Positions 19,449 to 27,682 are shown, counted from the first letter of the stretch. The stretch: 33,438 nt of DNA from Tissierellia bacterium (GCA_030538075.1 JAUNUQ010000026.1:1-33438); one strand, 5' to 3'. Made by a program: numbers and translations. The notes: generated by a model not told the origin, from the letters alone.

Positions 19449-20122
19449 TCGTATCTGCCATTTGCCTCATCACGGATGACCTTACCATGATCCAGATGAA
19501 TGACCCGCTTTTGGAGCTGGTTGACGATCTCCTTGGAATGGGTGACCATCAGTATCGTGGTTCCGCTCTCATTAATGCGCTGTAGAGACTCCATGATCTC
19601 CCAAGAGGTCTTTGGATCCAAGTTGCCAGTTGGCTCATCGGCGATCAGGATCTTGGGGTTATTGACCATGGCCCTAGCCATCGAAACTCTCTGTTGTTCT
19701 CCACCGGAGAGCTGCTGGGGGAAGGCTTTTTTCCGATCCTCGAGATTTACCAGCTTGAGAACGCGGTCGATCGCCTTACGGGATTCCTTTCCGGAGGATC
19801 CCAATATATCCGTGACAAATTTTATATTCTGGTACACATTTCTGTCTTCCAGTAGTCGAAAGTCTTGAAAGACGACGCCGATGCCTCGCCGGATCTTGGG
19901 GATCCTTCTGGCCCTGAGAAAGCTGATATCCTTACCGTTGAGAATGACCTTTCCCTTGGTCGGATTCTCTTCCTTTAATAGAAGGCGTATGATGGTGGTC
20001 TTACCGGCTCCACTGGCTCCGATAAAAAACACGAACTCGCCATCTTCAATGGTAAAGGAAACATCCTCCAGTGCATCAATGCCCTTTGCATACTTTTTAC
20101 TGACATTTTTGAATTGGATCAA
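19445..20122 (-). CDS. ftsE: cell division ATP-binding protein FtsE
   Basis: A 225-residue ABC ATPase. Walker A is GASGAGKTT, the signature is LSGGEQQRVSMARAM, Walker B is ILIADEPTGNLDP, and the switch histidine is in VTHSKE. The sequence IQFKNVSKKYAKGIDALEDV at the start is typical of FtsE. The start codon is TTG at 20122, with AGGTGA four bases upstream; no better ATG is available. The promoter has an extended -10 (TGCTATAAT) and a WalR-type direct repeat about 60 bases before the start point. It heads the ftsE, ftsX and hydrolase operon. Confidence 0.96.
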   Translation of the reverse strand: MIQFKNVSKKYAKGIDALEDVSFTIEDGEFVFFIGASGAGKTTIIRLLLKEENPTKGKVILNGKDISFLRARRIPKIRRGIGVVFQDFRLLEDRNVYQNIKFVTDILGSSGKESRKAIDRVLKLVNLEDRKKAFPQQLSGGEQQRVSMARAMVNNPKILIADEPTGNLDPKTSWEIMESLQRINESGTTILMVTHSKEIVNQLQKRVIHLDHGKVIRDEANGRYE

Positions 20123-20146
20123 AATATCACCTACACTTCTTTGCTT

Positions 20147-20155
20147 ATTATAGCA
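20147..20155 (-). promoter_or_regulatory. extended -10 promoter of ftsE operon
   Basis: TGCTATAAT on the minus strand is an extended -10 element. No good -35 hexamer precedes it. Predicted start is near 20140. The weak -35 fits an activator-dependent promoter. Confidence 0.65.
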
Positions 20156-20191
20156 TAATTTCTGCGAACAGGAACCCTTTCTGATAGAAAA

Positions 20192-20208
20192 GTTACAAAT
20201 CTGTTACA
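20192..20208 (-). promoter_or_regulatory. WalR-type box upstream of ftsE
   Basis: On the minus strand TGTAAC-AGATT-TGTAAC exactly fits the published WalR (YycF) pattern TGTWAH-N5-TGTWAH. It spans about -52 to -68 of the predicted ftsE start. WalR controls cell-wall hydrolase genes in Bacillota. walR itself is not in the window, so the binder is inferred. Confidence 0.55.
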
Positions 20209-20257
20209 AATGTAAAGAATCTGAAACAATTCCTTCAAGCCTGCATCTACTCTCAAC

Positions 20258-20286
20258 TTTACAATTTAGAGGAATAATAATATACT
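20258..20286 (+). promoter_or_regulatory. candidate promoter of 5-formyl-THF cyclo-ligase gene
   Basis: TTTACA (20258-20263), 17 bases, TATACT (20281-20286). The ribosome binding site AGGAGG begins two bases after the -10 box, so a normal start would leave it at the very 5' end. Tentative for that reason. Confidence 0.4.
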
Positions 20287-20302
20287 TAGGAGGGTGATTG
20301 AA

Positions 20303-20857
20303 ATGGATAAAAAACAGCTTCGAAAAGTATGGATGGAGCGTCGAGCTTCCATCACTCCCGAGGACCGGGAACGTTTGGACCGATTGGCCACGGACAACCT
20401 GATGGCCACGGAAGAATACCAAAACGCAGAGCATATTTTCACATTCATCAACTTTGGAGATGAGATCGATACCCAGCGCTTGATTCGGGAATCCCTTGCC
20501 CTTGGCAAGAAAATCTACCTTCCCGTTACAGAGAAGGGTGTGGACCGAATGAAATTGACCGCTCTTAAGGACATGGATGATCTGATCGTTGGCCATTACG
20601 GGATCTTGACGCCGAAACCAGAGGCGCTAGACTTCATTGACCACAACCTGGTGGACTTGGTCATCGTGCCAGGGCTCGCCTTCGACCAAGAGGGATATCG
20701 CCTGGGATATGGCGCAGGCTACTACGATAAATTCTTTTCTGATCTGACAGCGAAACCCAGCAAGCTCGGTTTTTGTTATGCATTTCAGCGCACGGATTCC
20801 CTGCCCTACGATGAATATGACGTACCAGTGGACCGCGTGATCACAGACATCCCTTAA
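20303..20857 (+). CDS. 5-formyltetrahydrofolate cyclo-ligase
   Basis: A 184-residue enzyme that uses ATP to convert 5-formyl-THF to 5,10-methenyl-THF, recycling a folate storage form. The N-terminal KKQLRKVWMERRASIT segment is typical, and the C-terminal RLGYGAGYYDKFF motif is the family signature. A GTG frame start at 20294 overlaps the AGGAGG site. ATG 20303 has nine-base spacing and is preferred. It is followed after 12 bases by an F420-ligase-like gene on the same strand, so the two probably form one transcript. Confidence 0.95.
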   Translation: MDKKQLRKVWMERRASITPEDRERLDRLATDNLMATEEYQNAEHIFTFINFGDEIDTQRLIRESLALGKKIYLPVTEKGVDRMKLTALKDMDDLIVGHYGILTPKPEALDFIDHNLVDLVIVPGLAFDQEGYRLGYGAGYYDKFFSDLTAKPSKLGFCYAFQRTDSLPYDEYDVPVDRVITDIP

Positions 20858-20869
20858 ACGGAGGAAAAT

Positions 20870-22057
20870 ATGGTTAGACTGATAGGAACATCTGCCTATG
20901 GCATACGGGCTCCCATCGTAAAAGAGGGGGATCATTTAGAGGAGATCGTCGTGGATTCCGTACTAAATGCCGTAGAGGGAAATGGACTGACAATTAGAGA
21001 AATGGACGTGGTCGCCGTCACGGAATCCCTAGTGGCCAGAGCCCAAGGGAATTACTGTGATGTGAGAGCGATCACAAGTGATTTAAATGCGAAATACGAG
21101 GACAGTATTGGAGTTCTCTTCCCCATCACCAGCCGAAACCGGTTTTCGGTCATTTTACGTGCCATTGCCGAAACGAAAAAGAGAATTATCCTCTTTTTAA
21201 GTTATCCCTCGGATGAGGTTGGAAACCGGATAATGGACGTGGATCTCATTACGAAACACAATATCAATATCTACAATGACACCTTGAGTGAAGCCGATTA
21301 CCGTAGATTGGTGGGAGAGGAATACCTCCATCCCTTTACGGGAGTTGACTATGTATCCCTGTACAAGAGCTATGCGATCGGTGATAATATCGAGATCTAT
21401 CTATCGAACGATCCCTTGGCAATATTGGAGCACACCCAAGAGGTGTTGATCGCCAACATCCATGACCGCTCCAATCTGAAGGAGCTATTAAAAAAACACG
21501 GAGCAAAAACCGTATACGCCCTCGATGACATCATGACGAAGCCCATCGATGGCAGTGGGTACAACCCAAAATATGGCCTGTATGGCTCCAACTTGTCTAA
21601 AGAAGACAGCCTAAAACTCTTCCCAAGAGATGCTGAGGGCTTTGTCGAAAAGGTACAGCAGTTGATATTGGAGCGCACCGGTACAGAAATTCAAGTCATG
21701 GTCTATGGAGACGGCGCCTTCAAGGATCCAGTCGGACATATCTGGGAATTGGCAGATCCCGTTGTCTCACCTGCTTTTACATCTAAGCTCGACGGCAGAC
21801 CAAATGAACTCAAACTCAAATACATCGCAGATAACGACCTAGCTTCAATGGAGGGCACCGACGCCGAAGCGGCAATGCGGGATAAGATCCTACACAAGAA
21901 GCAGAGCGATGAAGCGGGTATGGAGGTTCTGGGCACCACCCCCAGACAGATCCCCGACCTATTGGGCTCACTTGCAGATCTAATCAGCGGCTCAGGAGAC
22001 AAGGGAACGCCCATTGTACTAATTCAAGGATATTTTGATAATTACGCAAGTGAATAG
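20870..22057 (+). CDS. coenzyme F420-0:L-glutamate ligase-like protein (CofE superfamily)
   Basis: A 395-residue protein whose N-terminal half resembles the CofE/FbiB ligase domain (GDHLEEIVVDSVLNAV, then REMDVVAVTESLVARAQG). CofE adds glutamates to coenzyme F420, a cofactor not usual in Clostridia. Relatives in Bacillota form a separate, longer subgroup without proven function. The middle part (GSGYNPKYGLYGSNLSKEDS) and the C-terminus near 380 are not recognised. CGGAGG lies five bases before the ATG. Its place directly after a folate enzyme makes gamma-glutamylation of a folate or another acid an option, but that is only inference. A terminator hairpin follows. Confidence 0.7.
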   Translation: MVRLIGTSAYGIRAPIVKEGDHLEEIVVDSVLNAVEGNGLTIREMDVVAVTESLVARAQGNYCDVRAITSDLNAKYEDSIGVLFPITSRNRFSVILRAIAETKKRIILFLSYPSDEVGNRIMDVDLITKHNINIYNDTLSEADYRRLVGEEYLHPFTGVDYVSLYKSYAIGDNIEIYLSNDPLAILEHTQEVLIANIHDRSNLKELLKKHGAKTVYALDDIMTKPIDGSGYNPKYGLYGSNLSKEDSLKLFPRDAEGFVEKVQQLILERTGTEIQVMVYGDGAFKDPVGHIWELADPVVSPAFTSKLDGRPNELKLKYIADNDLASMEGTDAEAAMRDKILHKKQSDEAGMEVLGTTPRQIPDLLGSLADLISGSGDKGTPIVLIQGYFDNYASE

Positions 22058-22064
22058 AAAAAGC

Positions 22065-22098
22065 AAAGCGGAGTCCCCAAACTGGGATACTCCGCTTT
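22065..22098 (+). terminator. terminator of folate/CofE-like operon
   Basis: AAAGCGGAGT pairs with ACTCCGCTTT eight bases past the stop. The T run is weak, but a second stronger hairpin follows at 22164. Confidence 0.7.
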
Positions 22099-22163
22099 AT
22101 TGCTATCCCTCAAAGGCTCCATTCCCTTCGACTACTTGGGCGAGGACGATCCTGATGGCATTC

Positions 22164-22198
22164 AAAAGGAGCACAGATGATGATCCGTGCTCCTTTTT
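22164..22198. terminator. bidirectional terminator between convergent operons
   Basis: AAAAGGAGCAC pairs perfectly with GTGCTCCTTTT, with TTTTT on the plus strand and A/T flanks giving TTTT on the minus strand. It ends both the CofE-like operon and the mazF operon. Confidence 0.88.
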
Positions 22199-22215
22199 AT
22201 GTACTACCCAGTTGC

Positions 22216-22557
22216 CTACACATGGATCGAAACCCGAAGGGCTTCATCCACTTGCCGCATGGTGCGTTCATCCAGAACGCCAATTTTCTCCCGTAGCCTC
22301 TTTTTATCTACCGTACGGATCTGCTCTAGCAGTATCACGGAGTTCTTTGGTAGACCCGTGCTGGTGGACATGCTCTGCACATGGGTTGGCAGCTTCGCTT
22401 TGCCCACTTGGGAGGTGATCGCGGCGATGATCACTGTCGGACTGTATTTGTTTCCTACGTCGTTTTGAATGATCAGCACCGGTCGGACTCCACCTTGCTC
22501 CGAGCCCACGACCGGACTCAAATCCGCGTAAAACAAATCTCCCCTTTTTACTCTCAT
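22216..22557 (-). CDS. MazF/EndoA-type endoribonuclease toxin
   Basis: A 113-residue PemK/MazF-family mRNA interferase ([16 protein letters not shown]). The residues that matter in Bacillus EndoA are kept at the same numbers: Arg25, Thr48, His59 and Gln79. It should therefore be an active sequence-specific RNase that arrests growth. In Bacillus the antitoxin gene sits between alr and this gene. Here the gap from alr to the toxin is only 28 bases, too short for an antitoxin. The ATG is preceded by AAGGTG. It is the last gene of the alr operon. Confidence 0.93.
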   Translation of the reverse strand: MRVKRGDLFYADLSPVVGSEQGGVRPVLIIQNDVGNKYSPTVIIAAITSQVGKAKLPTHVQSMSTSTGLPKNSVILLEQIRTVDKKRLREKIGVLDERTMRQVDEALRVSIHV

Positions 22558-22585
22558 CCCATCACCTTACTTCCATATTCGCCAG

Positions 22586-23758
22586 CTATCTCTTCAGATA
22601 GCTGACGGTATCTACTACTTTGTTTCCCTTTATATATACCCTTGGAACGCGAAATCCCACCTTACTTAAAAATTCATAGCTATTTATTCCCATGCAGTCA
22701 CAGAGTTCATCTAAATCTGCGGCGTCCTGACCTTCTCCCCCGCAGATCGTCACGGTATCTCCCACTTTAACATCGGGAATCTCCGTGACATCGACCATCG
22801 TCTGATCCATGCAGACCCTTCCTAGTATATTGGCAGCTTGACCATGAATCCGAAAACTACCCTTGTTGACTAGGCTTCGATTCAATGCATCTGCATAGCC
22901 GATTCCAACGGTGGCAACCCTAGTCGGTTTCGACGCAAAGAAAGTCTGGCCATAGCCGATGGAGTCTCCCGCTTCGATGGTCTTCACATGGGTGACAATT
23001 GCATACAGAGACAAGACTGGCCTCAGCTCTTCCGAACCGATTTGACGAATATGTTCCGAGGGATACATCCCATAGAGGCCGATCCCCAATCGGACCAATT
23101 GTTCCTGGAATGGGTATTGCATGACCGCCGCGTCGTTGTCTACGTGGTGAAAGTCAAAGCGCACTCCCAATTCCTCCAATTGCTTAGAGGAATTGATAAA
23201 AGACTGGTACTGCTGGATGGTATAGGCCCTCTTTTCCTCATCTGCACTGGCAAAGTGGGTGAAGAGACCGCGCATACGAAGATTGGGCAGATTTGCAATC
23301 TGCTGGATCTCTAAAAAAGATGCTTCACAGGGGCGATATCCAATGCGCCCCATCCCCGTATCCAATTTGATATGGATGGAATGGACCCTTCCTTGCCTTT
23401 GGGCGACTTCACTCAGTCCCCTGGCCGTATCCAAGCTATAGACACAGGATTCTACGGCATTGGCCACCAAATACTCCATGGCCTCCGGGGTGGCAAAGCC
23501 CATCGTAAAAAGAGGGGCGTCAATTCCCTGTTCCCGAAGCTCCTTTGCTTCGGAGGGGGTCGCCACGGCTAGATATTCAGCGCCCATGGTGGTCAACTCC
23601 CTGGCCACTTGTACCGCACCATGACCGTAGGCATTTGCTTTGACGACGCCAATCACCTTCGCATCACCACTCATCTTGCGGAGTTGGCGGTAATTATGTC
23701 CTAAATTGTCTAAGTTGATCTCAACCCATGTGGGCTGTGTCCAAATATCCTCTATCAT
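22586..23758 (-). CDS. alr: alanine racemase
   Basis: A 390-residue PLP enzyme that interconverts L- and D-alanine for peptidoglycan. The PLP lysine is Lys40 in VVKANAYGHG. The second catalytic base should be the tyrosine in GIGYADALNRSL. The active-site entry segment MDQTMVDVT is present. AAGGAG lies ten bases before the ATG. The start overlaps the end of the AcpS-NnrD gene by 38 bases. It is the fourth gene of a five-gene operon with the toxin mazF downstream, the standard alr-mazF neighbourhood of Bacillota. Confidence 0.97.
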   Translation of the reverse strand: MIEDIWTQPTWVEINLDNLGHNYRQLRKMSGDAKVIGVVKANAYGHGAVQVARELTTMGAEYLAVATPSEAKELREQGIDAPLFTMGFATPEAMEYLVANAVESCVYSLDTARGLSEVAQRQGRVHSIHIKLDTGMGRIGYRPCEASFLEIQQIANLPNLRMRGLFTHFASADEEKRAYTIQQYQSFINSSKQLEELGVRFDFHHVDNDAAVMQYPFQEQLVRLGIGLYGMYPSEHIRQIGSEELRPVLSLYAIVTHVKTIEAGDSIGYGQTFFASKPTRVATVGIGYADALNRSLVNKGSFRIHGQAANILGRVCMDQTMVDVTEIPDVKVGDTVTICGGEGQDAADLDELCDCMGINSYEFLSKVGFRVPRVYIKGNKVVDTVSYLKR

Positions 23759-25010
23759 GTTCTCTCTTCTCCTTTATTGCATGGGGAATGGCCTCAATGA
23801 TATCCCCAGCAATCATTCCATCCTCTCCAAGGTCATCTGCAGCCAAGTCCCCAGCAGAGCCGTGTAAAAACACTCCCAAGACTGCTGCTTCATAGGGATG
23901 GATCTGCTGTCCCAATAGGGATGTGATCATCCCCGTCAACACATCTCCGGATCCAGCTGTAGCCATGCCTGTATTGCCGTTTGGGTTGATATATTGCCGC
24001 TGTTGGTGGGACACTATTGTCCCGGATCCTTTTAAAACTACGGTAACATTATATAACGTTGAAAAAGACTTTGCAACCAGCTCCCGATTCCCCTGGACCT
24101 GCGCGACGGATTCTCCAATCAGCCTGGCCATCTCCATCGGATGGGGAGTTAGAACTAGCTGTCCGCTTCCACAACTCAGAATCTGTGGATCTTGCGCTAG
24201 AGCATACAGACCATCCGCATCCAATACCATTGGAATAGGACATTTCTCTAGCAGCCCTTTGAGTAGACTTTGGATCTCCAAAAACCTGCCCACTCCCGGA
24301 CCAAAACAAGCTGCATCGCAGCCGGCAAGGAATTCTAGAATATTCGGCAAAGACTCCATCGTGAAATGACCACTGCCCCCATCGTCGATCGGCACGACGA
24401 TATTCTCTGTGGATCTGGCTTCCACAACTCCTGCAAGGGACCTGGGTACGAGGGTGTAGACCAGACCAGAGCCGCAGCGCAGAGCCGCCCGTGAAGCTAA
24501 GAGCACGCTGCCCGTCATCCCCGCCGATCCGCCGATGATGGCCACCTTGCCATAGGTTCCCTTGTGGGAGTTCCTCTCCCGTTCCTTAAGCATAGGCAGA
24601 TCTTCGGGATACTGCTTTGGCACTCTAGCCGACATATACCCCACGGCGACGGCAATCGCCAAGCCACCATCGTGACTGATAGACAAATCCACGTCGGAAA
24701 TGCCCTTCTCCGCTGCGATGGCTCTCCCCTGTGCACTAAGAGCTAAAATTGGCTTTCCCTCAGGGGTATGGACTATTTCCATATCTAGGAAGGAGAGCCT
24801 TCCAATGCCCATTCCAAAGAGCTTCGATACGGCCTCCTTTGCAGCATATAATCCAGCCATTCGCTCCTCCCGCCTGAGGGTCTTGTCGATATAGTCCCGC
24901 TCGGGTGCAGTGAATACCTTTTCTAGAAATCGCTCATTTTGTACAAGTGTTGTCAATCGCCGGATTTCTACAATATCCGTACCGACATATAGCCTGTTTT
25001 TATCTTTCAT
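23721..25010 (-). CDS. fused holo-ACP synthase / ADP-dependent NAD(P)HX dehydratase
   Basis: A 429-residue fusion. Residues 1-125 are AcpS, which puts phosphopantetheine on acyl carrier protein. Asp12 (GTDIVEIRR) and Glu59 (AAKEAVSKLFG) are the magnesium ligands, and SISHDGG closes the domain. After a linker (about 126-150), residues 150-425 are NnrD, the ribokinase-like dehydratase that repairs hydrated NAD(P)H. It shows KVAIIGGSAGMTGS, LTPHPMEMARL and MATAGSGDVLTG with catalytic Asp356. The epimerase (NnrE) domain usually fused to NnrD is missing. The frame is open throughout. The start overlaps the deaminase gene by 11 bases and has a poor ribosome binding site. Confidence 0.92.
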   Translation of the reverse strand: MKDKNRLYVGTDIVEIRRLTTLVQNERFLEKVFTAPERDYIDKTLRREERMAGLYAAKEAVSKLFGMGIGRLSFLDMEIVHTPEGKPILALSAQGRAIAAEKGISDVDLSISHDGGLAIAVAVGYMSARVPKQYPEDLPMLKERERNSHKGTYGKVAIIGGSAGMTGSVLLASRAALRCGSGLVYTLVPRSLAGVVEARSTENIVVPIDDGGSGHFTMESLPNILEFLAGCDAACFGPGVGRFLEIQSLLKGLLEKCPIPMVLDADGLYALAQDPQILSCGSGQLVLTPHPMEMARLIGESVAQVQGNRELVAKSFSTLYNVTVVLKGSGTIVSHQQRQYINPNGNTGMATAGSGDVLTGMITSLLGQQIHPYEAAVLGVFLHGSAGDLAADDLGEDGMIAGDIIEAIPHAIKEKREHDRGYLDTAHMG

Positions 25011-26286
25011 CTTTTAATCGCTGGATTCGGCGGTTCACTTCCCCCTTCACCTGCTCTTCATCCACACCGAGGAAATATCCCTGATCCAGGACGATCTTCC
25101 CCTGGATGATCACCGTATCCACATCACTGCCCGCTGAGCTGTAAGCCAAGTCACTGATGATATCATTCATCGGGCTATGGTGTAGTCCGCTCAAGTCCAT
25201 AATTGTGATATCGGCGAGATAACCCTTCTCCAGTTTTCCAAGCTCATCCCCCAGACCGATCGCCTGAGCCCCTTTGATCGTCGCCATCTCAAGGGCTTCG
25301 TAGGCGCCGAGCGCCTTGGGATTCAAGCTGACGGCCTTGGCCAAAATCGACGCCAAATGCATCTCCTCGATCATATTCTGACGGTTATTCGAGGAGGCTC
25401 CATCCGTCCCCAAGGCGACCTGCACCCCTGCTTCCATCATCTGGGTGACAGGTGCAAAGCCAGATGCCAGCTTCAGGTTACTGGCGGGATTATGCGCCAC
25501 GGTGACGCCCTTTTCCGCGAGGATGCGAATATCTTCCTCATCCACATGTACACAGTGGGCCCCAATGGAAGGGACCTCAAATATCCCAAGATCATTGCAG
25601 TGGACGATGGGGCTCTTGCCCCAAGCCGCCTTTGCTCGCTCCACTTCCCCAGCCGTCTCAGATAGGTGGATATGCAGGAAAGTCCCCAGCTCCAGAGCCA
25701 GCTCTTTGAGCCGAACCAGATGCTCGGGTCCCACCGTATAGGGCGCGTGGGGTGCCACAGCCACCTGAAGCAGACCGTCCCTGCCATGATAATCTTTGTA
25801 AAGTCTGCGGATGCTCTCATATTTTTCATCAACTTGATCGTCTTCGACAAATCCCCGGGCCAACACTCCACGCATGCCCAGTTTTAGAGCCGCATCCCCG
25901 ACCCGGTCCATCTCCATATACATATCGTTAAAACAGGTCGTCCCCGATCGAATCATCTCCATCATCGACAGGAGGGAGCCATAGTAGATATCATCCCTAG
26001 ACAGTTTTGCCTCCAGTGGCCAAATCTCTTTTGTGAGCCAGTCCATCAGATCTAAGTCGTCCGCATAATTTCGCATCAAACTCATCCCCAGATGCGTGTG
26101 CAGGTTGATCAGTCCAGGGATCGCCAATTTTCCAGTTCCATCGATGACCTTTTCCGCAGCAAAATCTGATCGTTCTTCCCCGATCCAAGTGATCCGACCA
26201 TCTTCGACATAAATATTCGTATTCTCCAGCACCAATCCCCGCTCCGTGACCGGGATCGCGGTGATTCCCTTGATCCAAATTCTCAT
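25000..26286 (-). CDS. mtaD: 5-methylthioadenosine/S-adenosylhomocysteine deaminase
   Basis: A 428-residue amidohydrolase that should deaminate MTA or SAH to the inosine forms and so remove inhibitors of methylation. Zinc-binding motifs are HTHLGMSLMR near residue 65, LHIHLSET, GAHCVHVDEE and ALGTDGASSNN, all complete. Short beta segments at both ends build the usual composite domain. The ATG follows the RelA/SpoT-like stop as TAATG, with AAGGAGG upstream. Other members of this superfamily act on guanine or chlorinated triazines. The MtaD reading is preferred from the motif set and length. Confidence 0.88.
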   Translation of the reverse strand: MRIWIKGITAIPVTERGLVLENTNIYVEDGRITWIGEERSDFAAEKVIDGTGKLAIPGLINLHTHLGMSLMRNYADDLDLMDWLTKEIWPLEAKLSRDDIYYGSLLSMMEMIRSGTTCFNDMYMEMDRVGDAALKLGMRGVLARGFVEDDQVDEKYESIRRLYKDYHGRDGLLQVAVAPHAPYTVGPEHLVRLKELALELGTFLHIHLSETAGEVERAKAAWGKSPIVHCNDLGIFEVPSIGAHCVHVDEEDIRILAEKGVTVAHNPASNLKLASGFAPVTQMMEAGVQVALGTDGASSNNRQNMIEEMHLASILAKAVSLNPKALGAYEALEMATIKGAQAIGLGDELGKLEKGYLADITIMDLSGLHHSPMNDIISDLAYSSAGSDVDTVIIQGKIVLDQGYFLGVDEEQVKGEVNRRIQRLKDER

Positions 26287-27638
26287 TAACCTTCAACCTC
26301 CTTGATCAATCTCTTGCGGAATCGTTTGTAATCCGACTCAGAGAGCAGCTCCTCCGGCTCCATATCCTCGGTAAACTCCAGTACCAGTCGTTCAATCGTG
26401 CGCATATTATTGAGTGTAAAGAAATCCGCATTGTATTCATAGCAGATATATTCAAAGATCTCCGCTGTAAACCCATTGGTGACCTGATCGCCATTGTCCA
26501 CTGTCAGCTTCGTCTGTTTCACCGCAGTGCGAACCCGGTAAATGATCGTAAACACGATATACTCAATAAAGTTCACGAACTCTGCAGATTTATCTCCGCC
26601 TTCCAATTCAAATATGATGGATAGGATCAGATTCCATTTCAGATCCAGATTCATAATACTCTCGACACCACCGCCAAAGAGAGCGCAGTATTCCCCAGTC
26701 CAGTTTCGATCGCCATTCAGATCGATATAGTCCCCAAAGACCAACTCTTTTCGGCTGATTTCCATCAGGCGATTTAGCAATTTAATGATATATTCCGAAT
26801 CCTCTATCTCCCTTGCATAATGGGCCTTCGCAAAGATATAGTCTACGATCAGATCCGTCGGTTTTCGGAAATCAAGCACGATCCCAGTCGTGGCTTTAAA
26901 CCGCAGTAGAAAGATGTCGTGAATCTGCTTGGAGATCAGTTTTTTTAGCTGATCTTTAGTGCTCTGTGTGCCGTTTTTCTCCGTATTGTAGAGGTGGTTA
27001 TAGACCACCATCAACTGACTATCCACCATCTCCAGATTGTCCTTGATGGAGTACATGACCTCCCGAATAAAATCCTCTGTGGCCAAATAGGTAAAATTCT
27101 TATAGAGGATTCGATGGTCAATGTCCCCCCAGAAAATATTGACAAAGGATTTGATCTGCAGTTCAAAATGATAAAGTGTCGTCTCGGTGCGATACCTGCC
27201 GTCTAGCTTGTAGATCTCAAAGCCATTGTGCTGCTTTTGGGGCTGGGATTCTCGAATGCGTAGCTGGATCGAATCGTTTAATTCTGAACGATAAAATCCA
27301 TCGTCTAGCCTCGTGCGAAACAGTTCCACCAACCGCTCATAGATCCTAGCTTCGTCCCGAATAAATCGGCATTCAATGCGTACGCCCAATAGGTCTACCA
27401 TACGTTCCAATACTACATCCGGTCTCTTGTAGCGTAGAAAGAAATTTTGGCGGAGGATCTTTTCCTTTAAACTGTCCTCGGACTTAACCCGGCTAGAAAT
27501 ATTGAGATAACTATCCTCTTCCTGTAATACCTCTTCAAAGAACTTCTCCAAATGATTGGCAATCCACCACAGCTCCTCTTTTTTGCCTTTGAGCTGTTCG
27601 ATGGTTTCGTCAATAAATTCAAAAACTTGTAGCTTCAA
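26286..27638 (-). CDS. RelA/SpoT synthetase-domain protein with unassigned C-terminal half
   Basis: A 450-residue protein whose first half looks like a (p)ppGpp synthetase domain: ISSRVKSEDSLKEKI, then VDLLGVRIECRF with Asp82, then HFELQIKSFVNIFWGDIDH with Glu159 and His175, and Lys180. The metal-binding Asp and the Glu of the ELQIKS strand are kept. The substrate loop usually written GYQSLH is degenerate (NGFEIYKL). No hydrolase, TGS or ACT domain is present. Residues about 200-450 are helical, acidic and not recognised. The start is TTG with GAGGTG five bases upstream. It is the first gene of the mtaD, acpS-nnrD, alr, mazF operon. Whether it makes alarmones is open. Confidence 0.75.
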   Translation of the reverse strand: MKLQVFEFIDETIEQLKGKKEELWWIANHLEKFFEEVLQEEDSYLNISSRVKSEDSLKEKILRQNFFLRYKRPDVVLERMVDLLGVRIECRFIRDEARIYERLVELFRTRLDDGFYRSELNDSIQLRIRESQPQKQHNGFEIYKLDGRYRTETTLYHFELQIKSFVNIFWGDIDHRILYKNFTYLATEDFIREVMYSIKDNLEMVDSQLMVVYNHLYNTEKNGTQSTKDQLKKLISKQIHDIFLLRFKATTGIVLDFRKPTDLIVDYIFAKAHYAREIEDSEYIIKLLNRLMEISRKELVFGDYIDLNGDRNWTGEYCALFGGGVESIMNLDLKWNLILSIIFELEGGDKSAEFVNFIEYIVFTIIYRVRTAVKQTKLTVDNGDQVTNGFTAEIFEYICYEYNADFFTLNNMRTIERLVLEFTEDMEPEELLSESDYKRFRKRLIKEVEG

Positions 27639-27657
27639 TTATTCACCTCATAGCAAA

Positions 27658-27682
27658 GGCAAATCCCTGCGAACGATTTGCC
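27658..27682 (-). promoter_or_regulatory. hairpin in leader of RelA/SpoT-like operon
   Basis: GGCAAATC and GATTTGCC arms with a nine-base loop lie about 20 bases before the TTG start. The hairpin sits between promoter and ribosome binding site, so it could slow or attenuate expression. No strong T run follows. Confidence 0.5.

Noticed and set aside
22035-22418. Plus-strand open frame of 127 codons
   Set aside because: Runs through two terminators and antisense to the well-supported mazF gene; no ribosome binding site and no coding-like motif.
22558-22585. MazE/CopG antitoxin gene between alr and mazF
   Set aside because: Only 28 bases are available; no small frame is possible there.
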